A DNA stretch of 64,000 bases from the NCBI RefSeq assembly GCF_034627025.1, contig NZ_CP141050.1, forward strand, positions 434,001 through 498,000, written 5' to 3'. The position numbers and the translations under genes are program-made. The stretch is from Microvirga lotononidis (GTDB lineage Bacteria > Pseudomonadota > Alphaproteobacteria > Rhizobiales > Beijerinckiaceae). Shown in pieces: positions 57,954 through 64,000 of this stretch (the stretch's first letter is position 1; each line of letters starts with the position of its first letter). Below the pieces are notes generated by a model. The model did not search any database. It was not told the DNA's origin and saw only the letters and a program-made list of their open reading frames with translations.

Positions 57954-58032
57954 ATAAGGTTCTGTATTGTACGCTTCCGAATGCGCTGGTGATCAAGTTC
58001 TTTGTCTGCCCTGTCACCGACGCGGACCCTCC

Positions 58033-58560
58033 CTAGTGCTTCGCTGCTTCAGTACGAGCGAGCACCCAGCGCGCGATGCGGGCACCGGAGAAAATGAGAA
58101 CGCATGTCGCTGACAGGAAGCCAACGGAGTACAGAGTCGGACTGGCCCCCTCCGTCAGTTCCGCCCCATGGGCGAAGCCATGAGCGAATGCGAACACAGC
58201 GCAAAGCGCAGCTGCGATCACCATCGGCGGTTTGACCCGGAAAGCGATAGCTGCCCAAAGCACAGGAATTGACATGAGAATCCCCGCCTCCACCATCGGG
58301 AGCGCCAGCCTAGTCATAGCCGCCAAAGCACCTGCAAGCATCGCGACCAGGAAGGAGATGGGGAGAAGGGCAAGCGCACGCTGCCCGAGTAGACGGGCCC
58401 ACAGTCCCACGGCGACCATTGCCATTAAGTGATCGGCGCCTGTGAGAGGATGCGCCAGACCTCCGAAGAAGCTGGCGCTGCTTCCGACACCGGTATGAGC
58501 AAGTGCAGGAAAGGTCGCCAGCAGGGCGACAAGGATCGATGTGACGCGGATAGAGTTCAT
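58033..58560 (-). CDS. HupE/UreJ family membrane protein
   Basis: A 175-residue protein from ATG 58560. The frame also opens at 58611, three bases after the cupin stop. It has a signal peptide (MNSIRVTSILVALLATFPALAHTG) and six or so helices, with histidines in HTG, HPLTGADHL and FAHGFAHGAEL that form the metal site of HupE/UreJ nickel transporters. It is the last gene of the second sulfur operon, where nickel has no evident use. It could carry another metal. Confidence 0.82.
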   Translation of the reverse strand: MNSIRVTSILVALLATFPALAHTGVGSSASFFGGLAHPLTGADHLMAMVAVGLWARLLGQRALALLPISFLVAMLAGALAAMTRLALPMVEAGILMSIPVLWAAIAFRVKPPMVIAAALCAVFAFAHGFAHGAELTEGASPTLYSVGFLSATCVLIFSGARIARWVLARTEAAKH

Positions 58561-58614
58561 GAGGAGATCCGGCGCTGATGATTTCGGGAATGGCCAGGCT
58601 GTTATGCCCATCGT

Positions 58615-59124
58615 TCAGGGCTGCTTGTGAATCGGGTCGACCCAGTAGATCTCCTCGGGCGTTTCGACCGGGTCGATATCTGTGATATTGACGACAACCG
58701 CTTCATTATCCGATCGCACGAGAACACACTCGAGTGGCTCGTCTGGGCTGGCGTTGATCTCTTGGTGCGGGACATACGGTGGCACGTAGATAAAGTCACC
58801 CGGTCCCGCCTCCGCCACATACTCCAGATGGTCTCCCCACCGCATGCGCGCGCGGCCGCGTACCACGAAAATGACGCTCTCGAGTTCACCATGATGATGC
58901 ACCCCGGTTTTGGCATTGGCTTGGATCGAGACCGTACCGGCCCAAATCTTCTGGGCGCCGACTCGGGCGTGATTGATTGCAGCCTGGCGGAACATGCCTG
59001 GCGTTTGGGCCGTATTGGAGTCGAGTCTGTCGCCTTTGATGACACGAACGCCGTCGTGCTTCCATCGCTCCTCGGCTTCATGAGAATGGGATGGGTCGCC
59101 GTGGTCGTGATGATGATCCGTCAT
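58615..59124 (-). CDS. Cupin domain protein with His-rich N-terminus
   Basis: A 169-residue cupin. The first 16 residues are histidine-rich (MTDHHHDHGDPSHSHEAEE), like a metal-storage or metal-loading tail. The cupin metal motif is GVHHHGELESVIFVVRG at about 75-91 (two His and Glu), followed by PGDFIYVPPYVPHQEIN with a further His. It is probably a metal-dependent enzyme or sensor. The substrate is unknown. Confidence 0.8.
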   Translation of the reverse strand: MTDHHHDHGDPSHSHEAEERWKHDGVRVIKGDRLDSNTAQTPGMFRQAAINHARVGAQKIWAGTVSIQANAKTGVHHHGELESVIFVVRGRARMRWGDHLEYVAEAGPGDFIYVPPYVPHQEINASPDEPLECVLVRSDNEAVVVNITDIDPVETPEEIYWVDPIHKQP

Positions 59125-59155
59125 GGGTCCTTCTTTCGATATCCGTGATGATTTA

Positions 59156-59758
59156 TCAAACAGCCGCTCGGACAGACCTACGCGTGTCGAGGGACGGCGC
59201 CCAATCAGCGCGGGTACCCTCTGAACTATCCCCGATCAGCCTGACGAGTTGTGCCGCAGCCTCGTTCGCTCGCCCTTGAATCCCACTATCGTTCAGCTTC
59301 CCATCCTTGAAGTCCGCATCGCTCGCATAAACAGCCGTCGGGACGGTCAGGGCTGCGAAGAAGCCGAAGAGAGGCCTCAGGACGTGTTCAACCACGAGAG
59401 CATGACGGGGGCCGCCGCCGGTTGCAGTGATCAAGACCGGCTTTCCCGTAAGAGCCAAGGGGTCCACGAGGTCGAAGACATGCTTGAAGAGCCCTGTATA
59501 GGCGCCTTTGTAAACGGGCGAACCGATGATCAAGGCGTCGGCCTGTTCAATGGCATCAATAACCCGCTTTGAGGGGAGCGATAGCTCCTGCCTACTCGTG
59601 GCTGAGCCAAGGCCTGGTGCGGCATCCACGACGTCGAACAGGTCGAATCGGTAAGGGCGGTCAGCCACAACCGCCGCACCGACGGTCTCGACAAGAGACC
59701 TGGTCTTTGACGGACGGTGCAGGTTCCCCGAGAACCCAACAATATGAATCGTGCTCAT
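59156..59758 (-). CDS. NAD(P)H-dependent FMN reductase (SsuE/MsuE type)
   Basis: A 200-residue flavodoxin-like reductase. ATG 59758 has AAAGGA just upstream. It begins IHIVGFSGNLHRPSKTRSLVE (phosphate loop), then DALIIGSPVYKGAYTGLFKHVFDLVD and ITATGGGPRHALVVEHVLRPLFGFF, matching MsuE/SsuE. It should supply FMNH2 to SsuD and SfnB from the neighbouring operon. Confidence 0.88.
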   Translation of the reverse strand: MSTIHIVGFSGNLHRPSKTRSLVETVGAAVVADRPYRFDLFDVVDAAPGLGSATSRQELSLPSKRVIDAIEQADALIIGSPVYKGAYTGLFKHVFDLVDPLALTGKPVLITATGGGPRHALVVEHVLRPLFGFFAALTVPTAVYASDADFKDGKLNDSGIQGRANEAAAQLVRLIGDSSEGTRADWAPSLDTRRSVRAAV

Positions 59759-59804
59759 GGTATTCCTTTTCAACTCAGAAATTGACGGTGGGGAGCCCTG
59801 CGCC

Positions 59805-60500
59805 TTAGCCCTGTGCCGCAAGCTTTCTGTCGGCAACCAAACGGGCAACGACATCAACAATGGCCTCGGCTTCGGTGCGTTCGAGCCAGTCCGGGCTCAC
59901 ATCCGCAAAACGAACGATGCGGTCTTCGTCGATCACGACCACGGCAGGCATGGGCAGTTCCCATGTCCCGGTCCCTGTGATGTCCCCGATGGGCTTTCCT
60001 TTAGCGAGTGCCGCCGTTTGAGAGGCTTCATCAAAGGTGTAGAGAATGTTGAAGCGGCGCGCGAGGTTCGCATCCTGGTCCGAGGCCACATCAAAACTCA
60101 ATCCGCGCACTCTCTTGATGTCGACAAGACGCTCAGGGATCTGCGGGCTGACGGCAACGAGCCGAACGCCCAACTCAGACAGGGGGCGAGCAAGGTGCTG
60201 CTCGTAGTAGGGTAGAGCGATGTTGCAGGCAGGGCAGCCGGCGAAGCGGAAGAAGACCAGCACGACGGGACCTGAGGCGACAAGCTCCTCGAGCGAGAGC
60301 GTTCCACCTTCGACATCAAGCAAACTGAATGTTTCCACCACATCGCCGGGCTTGACGATGCTGGCTCGGTCGATGGTTTCGGTGAGGAGCTGGCGTTGAT
60401 TGACATTGACGGCGAGGTCCTCGGGCGCCCAGGTCGCGACGCGCTCGGTGTGAAGAGCCGCAAGGCGTCCGTTCAACGATTCGGAGATTGAAGAAGGCAT
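59805..60500 (-). CDS. Peroxiredoxin-like AhpC/TSA family protein
   Basis: A 231-residue thioredoxin-fold protein. The active-site FFRFAGCPACNIALPYYEQH (about 86-105) has a CxxC pair rather than the single peroxidatic Cys of Prx, like the redoxin/AhpC-TSA proteins common in sulfonate clusters. It may protect the flavin monooxygenases from peroxide or reduce a thiol intermediate. It lies between the FMN reductase and the ferredoxin genes. Confidence 0.82.
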   Translation of the reverse strand: MPSSISESLNGRLAALHTERVATWAPEDLAVNVNQRQLLTETIDRASIVKPGDVVETFSLLDVEGGTLSLEELVASGPVVLVFFRFAGCPACNIALPYYEQHLARPLSELGVRLVAVSPQIPERLVDIKRVRGLSFDVASDQDANLARRFNILYTFDEASQTAALAKGKPIGDITGTGTWELPMPAVVVIDEDRIVRFADVSPDWLERTEAEAIVDVVARLVADRKLAAQG

Positions 60501-60569
60501 CGTATTGTCCTCTGCGGGATGGGAGGGTTTTGGTCACCCGTGAATCGAGATCTGACGGAAGATGAATGG

Positions 60570-60947
60570 CTAACGATCGTCTCGAGTCGCTCCTCCAGCA
60601 GCGGCCATATCTCTGGCGCGCAGGAAGACACTCTCCATCCGCCAATGTTCGTTGGGGTAACGAGGATCGCCAGCCCATTCATGCCAGCCGTGATGGCGTC
60701 GGAACTCGCCGAGAAGGCCCGAGGCGACGATCGCAGCCTCATCAGTCGGAGTTGACCCCTCGCAATCCGGAGCAACATAGATCGCATCCGGCTCGCAATA
60801 GAGTTCACACATGAAGCAAGTCTGGCAGTCATCCTTCCGCGCAATGAGCGGAGGCCCGCCAGGTACAGCTTCAAGAACGTTGGTCGGACAGACGCTGACA
60901 CAGGTGTTGCAACTTGTGCATCGATCCGCAACAATGAGTTCGATCAT
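60570..60947 (-). CDS. 2[4Fe-4S] ferredoxin (AprB-like)
   Basis: A 125-residue ferredoxin. CTSCNTCVSVCP (residues 10-21) and CQTCFMCELYCEP (about 41-53) bind two clusters. The C-terminal 60 residues form a tail rich in Trp and His (HHGWHEWAGDPRYPNEHW), as in AprB of adenylylsulfate reductase, where it wraps the alpha subunit. It overlaps the flavoprotein gene by ATGA, so the two make one complex. Confidence 0.85.
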   Translation of the reverse strand: MIELIVADRCTSCNTCVSVCPTNVLEAVPGGPPLIARKDDCQTCFMCELYCEPDAIYVAPDCEGSTPTDEAAIVASGLLGEFRRHHGWHEWAGDPRYPNEHWRMESVFLRARDMAAAGGATRDDR

Positions 60948-62533
60948 GATGCGAGCTCCAAGGCTTGCCTTTGATCGCCTCTGGTCCAGACCGTACCCAA
61001 GCCGCCAACCAGAATGCGATGGTTGAACTGTGCTTCGGTTGTTGGCCGGTCCTCCCGTTGGTGCATGCCGCGGCTTTCATCGCGCGCCAATGCCGAAGCG
61101 GCACACCAGCGGGCCGTCGCCAGCATGGCGGCGACTTCTCGGGTCCGGAGCCGATGCTCGCCCACACCAAGGGCCTTGGCGGAAACATCGCGCCACGCGC
61201 GCTCCAGGACGTCAACGGAATGCCGAAGGCGCCCACCGTCGCGAAAGATGTTCTTGTTATATGAAAGCATTTCATCTTGGACCAGGTTCAGGCATTCCCG
61301 CAGATCCACATTGGCTACAGATCCGGCAGGGCGCAGACCCGCCTGACCGAGCGCATGTCCAGGGCTTGCCGGGCCATTGGCCTTGGCAAACCGCGCAGCA
61401 CCCGCGCCAGCCCACTGCCCGGACGAGACGGCCCACGCCGAGTTGATGTTTCCGCCGCCGGAGATCGCGCCAGCGACCAGCTCGCGGGTTGCCGCATCGC
61501 CAGCCGCATAGAGACCCGGGACAGAAGTCTGGCAGTCTTCGGTGGTGATCCTGAGCCCTCCGATCCCACGAATCGTCCCCTCACCGTGCAAGGTAACCTC
61601 GAAGCGGTCACGATAAGGATCGATGCCCCAGCGCCGGAACGGCAACAGAAAATTGGGGGAGATCGTCGGCACCCGCGCCCGGATATCGTCCGGGGTGCGA
61701 TGAAGATCGCAGAAGACGCGCCCGCGCAACAGGGCTCGCGCGAGCGGCCGCGTCGTTTCCGGTCCTGCAGGTATCGGGATCACTGACCCACTCTCATCGT
61801 AGTAGGTTGCAAATGCATAGGACATCGACCGCGTCATGGTCGATCGGGCCGGAGCAACCGTATAGTAGCTCGTGAATTCCATGCCCGAGAGTTCCGCACC
61901 CGCTTCCGCGGCCATGAGGTACCCATCACCGGTGTTCGTGTGTGAACCCAACAAGCGTGACAGGAAAGACGTGCCGCCGGTCGCAAGCACGACGGCTCCG
62001 GCCTCTACCTGCCAATCCTCCCCCGTCTGGCGTCTGACGCCTCGAGCCCCACTCACGGATCCGTCTGGCCGCTGGATCAGTTCCAGCGCCGGGCTATGGT
62101 CAAGGACAGTGACACCCAAGCTATCGATGAGGTGGCGAAGCGCGCGCATGTACTCGGGACCGCGCAGTGCCCGATACTGAACAACCCCGTTTGGATCCCG
62201 AGAGAAGTCATAGAAGCCCTCGAGGGTCGGAAGCGTCGTCCACGTCTTATCCAGTATCCGTGCCATCCAACGCGGGTCGTTCAGGCCGAACCCGGTTTTC
62301 AGTCTGTTTCGGATCGCGGTCTCGCGAAGTTCGGCAGGATCGGGAGGGATCCACCAGTGACCGGGACCAGCGGTCGCGGTCACGCCGCTGGTGCCGCAGT
62401 AACCTTTGTCGACAAGAATGACGGAGGCCCCAGCACGCCGTGCCGCAGAGGCGGCCCAGGTTCCAGCCAACCCGCCCCCGATCACCAGCACATCAGCCGT
62501 CAGAGCAAGCATCTGCTGTTTGTTGTGGGCCAT
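60944..62533 (-). CDS. FAD-dependent oxidoreductase of the fumarate reductase/AprA group
   Basis: A 529-residue flavoprotein. ATG 62533 is used. The frame continues upstream without a ribosome site. The FAD motif is VLVIGGGLAGTWAAS, the second nucleotide motif ATGGTSFLSRL, and the C-terminal FAD contact GLYAAGDAATRELVAGAISGGGNINSA. It pairs with the ferredoxin gene next to it, and the pair resembles AprA/AprB-like modules found beside sulfonate-type transporters. Its reaction is unknown, perhaps oxidation or reduction of a sulfur intermediate. It is 61 bp after the ssuB-type ATPase gene. Confidence 0.82.
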   Translation of the reverse strand: MAHNKQQMLALTADVLVIGGGLAGTWAASAARRAGASVILVDKGYCGTSGVTATAGPGHWWIPPDPAELRETAIRNRLKTGFGLNDPRWMARILDKTWTTLPTLEGFYDFSRDPNGVVQYRALRGPEYMRALRHLIDSLGVTVLDHSPALELIQRPDGSVSGARGVRRQTGEDWQVEAGAVVLATGGTSFLSRLLGSHTNTGDGYLMAAEAGAELSGMEFTSYYTVAPARSTMTRSMSYAFATYYDESGSVIPIPAGPETTRPLARALLRGRVFCDLHRTPDDIRARVPTISPNFLLPFRRWGIDPYRDRFEVTLHGEGTIRGIGGLRITTEDCQTSVPGLYAAGDAATRELVAGAISGGGNINSAWAVSSGQWAGAGAARFAKANGPASPGHALGQAGLRPAGSVANVDLRECLNLVQDEMLSYNKNIFRDGGRLRHSVDVLERAWRDVSAKALGVGEHRLRTREVAAMLATARWCAASALARDESRGMHQREDRPTTEAQFNHRILVGGLGTVWTRGDQRQALELAS

Positions 62534-62594
62534 GGTCGAGATCCAACTGCGGTGTCGAAATGGAGGCGGCTGCTGCAGGGGTCGACTCCCAACA

Positions 62595-63374
62595 TCAATG
62601 GGGTTCATGCACGCCGAGCCATCCGAGCAGATTGGTCCGGATGCGGCCGAACTGTGGAGCAGCCACGTTGCGTGGGCGGGGCATCGCGATTGTCTCTTCG
62701 TGGGCGATAATGCCATCCTTCATCACGAGAACGCGGTCGGCCAGCAAAACCGCTTCCTCGACGTCGTGCGTCACAAGCAAGACCGCGCAGCGATGACGCT
62801 GCCAGAGTTCCGCGACAAGCGACTGCGCCTTGATGCGCGTCAGCGCATCCAAGGCGGCAAAGGGCTCATCGAGCAGGAGCAGGTCCGGTTCCCGGACCAA
62901 GGCGCGCGCAAGCGAGGCGCGCTGTGCTTCGCCGCCCGACAGCACCTTCGGCCAGACATCGGCACGGTGGCTGATCCCCACTTCGTCAAGGGCGGCAACG
63001 GCCTTCGATCGGTCTGGCCGCCCCGGAAGGCCAAGGACGACGTTGCGCCATACTGTTTTCCACGGCATCAGGCGCGGCGCCTGGAAAGCGACCGCTCGCT
63101 GAGCTGCAACCTCAACGGTACCGGCGATTTCGCGATCAAGATCCGCCAGAACGCGAAGCAACGTGCTCTTGCCGCACCCGCTCGCCCCGAGAAGGGCGAC
63201 GAACTCTCCCGGTGCAATGTCGAGGTCGAGATTGTTCAGGACCTCGCGTTCGCCGAAGCGTCGGGTGAGACCCCGGACTCGGGCCGCGTGCCCGCCTCGG
63301 ACTTGGCGTTGCTGGCTCCGGTTCTCGGCCGGTTGGTTGGGCTTGGTTAAGTTCCGCTGAACGCCGGTCGCCAT
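62595..63374 (-). CDS. ssuB: Second sulfonate-type ABC ATPase
   Basis: A 259-residue ATPase with Walker A GASGCGKST, signature LSGGEAQRA, Walker B LLLLDEPFAALD and switch VTHDVEEA. Q-loop AFQAPRLMPWKTV fits the SsuB group. Its 5' end overlaps the permease gene by 28 bp. Distinct in sequence from the ATPase at 52346, so the window encodes two independent sulfonate-type importers. Confidence 0.88.
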   Translation of the reverse strand: MATGVQRNLTKPNQPAENRSQQRQVRGGHAARVRGLTRRFGEREVLNNLDLDIAPGEFVALLGASGCGKSTLLRVLADLDREIAGTVEVAAQRAVAFQAPRLMPWKTVWRNVVLGLPGRPDRSKAVAALDEVGISHRADVWPKVLSGGEAQRASLARALVREPDLLLLDEPFAALDALTRIKAQSLVAELWQRHRCAVLLVTHDVEEAVLLADRVLVMKDGIIAHEETIAMPRPRNVAAPQFGRIRTNLLGWLGVHEPH

Positions 63375-64000
63375 GAGAGAAGAACCTTTTCAAGTGTTCT
63401 GACTGTAAAATCGACGGCAAGGCCAAGAAACGCGTAGACGACAAGGCAAACCACGATGACGTCTGTCTGAAAGAATTCGCGTGCGTTGGCCATCAGATAG
63501 CCGATGCCAGCCGTCGCATTGATCTGCTCGCCGAAGACCAAGGCTAGCCACGCGATGCCCAAGGAGTAGCGCAACCCCACCAGGGCATTGGGCAAGGCTC
63601 CAGGGAGGATGACATGCCGGATCAGACCCGCGCGGGACAGTCCGAGGGTGCGCCCCGCCTCGATCAGCGTGGAATCGACATTCCGGATGCCTGCGTAAAC
63701 ATTGAGATAGAGCGGGAACGCAGTCCCAAGTGCAATCAGGGCGATCTTGGGCGCCTCGCCAATCCCAAACCAGATGATCAGCAGAGGAATCAGCGCAACG
63801 TTCGGCACGGTCCGCAGCATCTGCATGGTCGCGTCGACCAAATCCTCGCCGAGCCGAAACAACCCCGCGCAGAGAGCCAGTGTCACGCCGACCGATCCAC
63901 CGATCGCAAGACCGACGAGGGCCCGCATGAGCGAGATCCACATCGCCTGTTGCAACTCACCGGTTGTGAGGAGGTTGGTTGCACTGGAGATCACCGTGGC
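63347..64000 (-). CDS. ssuC: Second sulfonate-type ABC permease (runs off right edge)
   Basis: At least 217 residues of a permease whose frame stays open to the window edge, so the N-terminus is missing. The ATPase-contact loop is DSTLIEAGRTLGLSRAGLIRHVILPGALPNALVG and conserved helices follow (SLGIAWLALVFGEQINATAGIGYLM). Promoter and binding protein of the operon must lie to the right of the window. Confidence 0.88.
   Translation of the reverse strand, partial: ATVISSATNLLTTGELQQAMWISLMRALVGLAIGGSVGVTLALCAGLFRLGEDLVDATMQMLRTVPNVALIPLLIIWFGIGEAPKIALIALGTAFPLYLNVYAGIRNVDSTLIEAGRTLGLSRAGLIRHVILPGALPNALVGLRYSLGIAWLALVFGEQINATAGIGYLMANAREFFQTDVIVVCLVVYAFLGLAVDFTVRTLEKVLLSWRPAFSGT

Larger units (their letters stand above)
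57592..58032. other. Regulatory region between the two sulfur operons
   Basis: Both flanking operons run on the minus strand. The region holds the palindrome and TTGACA promoter (57758-57786) of the sfnB-ssu operon and a 10-bp stem-loop (57917-57953). No gene seen. Confidence 0.5.

Overview
The window looks like alphaproteobacterial chromosome, probably Hyphomicrobiales and perhaps close to Methylobacteriaceae. This rests on the G+C-rich genes, ATG/GTG starts with GGAGG-type ribosome sites, the mix of sugar-acid, sulfonate and dipeptide ABC operons, and the Avi_7169/Avi_7170-type gene pair. There is no rRNA or other marker gene, so genus is a guess. No tRNA, rRNA, CRISPR array or intact transposase was seen.

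Region 1 (1-11.9 kb) is a D-apionate utilisation locus: the C-terminal part of a D-apionate lactonase, a FadR-type GntR regulator, and a divergent operon with a RuBisCO-like protein, a DUF1537 kinase, D-apionate oxidoisomerase, a carbohydrate ABC importer and a nucleoside-hydrolase-family enzyme. Two TGGTATAATGA boxes sit in the two divergent promoters. The ATPase gene that completes the importer is separate and visibly richer in G+C.

Region 2 (12.0-18.4 kb) has three unrelated exported serine hydrolases, flanked by two diverged direct copies of a roughly 90-bp intergenic repeat.

Region 3 (18.6-31.0 kb) lies between two diverged, oppositely oriented relics of one insertion-sequence-like repeat. 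It holds an RND efflux pump flanked by two TetR genes, a metallophosphoesterase pseudogene with two Trp-to-stop changes, a glutathione transferase, an alpha/beta hydrolase, a small helix-turn-helix protein, and an overlapping pair of an AAA ATPase and a membrane protein.

Region 4 (31.2-46.3 kb) is a LysR regulator followed by about twelve co-oriented genes: flavoprotein monooxygenase-like enzyme, complete dipeptide-type ABC importer, creatinase-like M24 protein, BisC-like molybdoenzyme, two AhpD-like proteins, DUF885 protein and a proline-iminopeptidase-like hydrolase. It reads as an uptake and breakdown system for a peptide-like or oxidised sulfur/nitrogen compound.

Region 5 (46.4-64 kb) is sulfur-centred: a PLP-dependent C-S lyase, an alkanesulfonate operon (SfnB-like, SsuD, SsuA, SsuC, SsuB) running into copper genes (YcnI, CopCD), and a second sulfonate-type ABC operon with an AprBA-like flavoprotein/ferredoxin pair, FMN reductase, redoxin, cupin and HupE. 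A 16-bp palindrome of the form GTTC-N8-GAAC occurs four times, before the LysR gene, the C-S lyase and the sulfonate operon. In two cases it lies exactly 7 bp upstream of a TTGACA box. This suggests that regions 4 and 5 form one sulfur-scavenging regulon.
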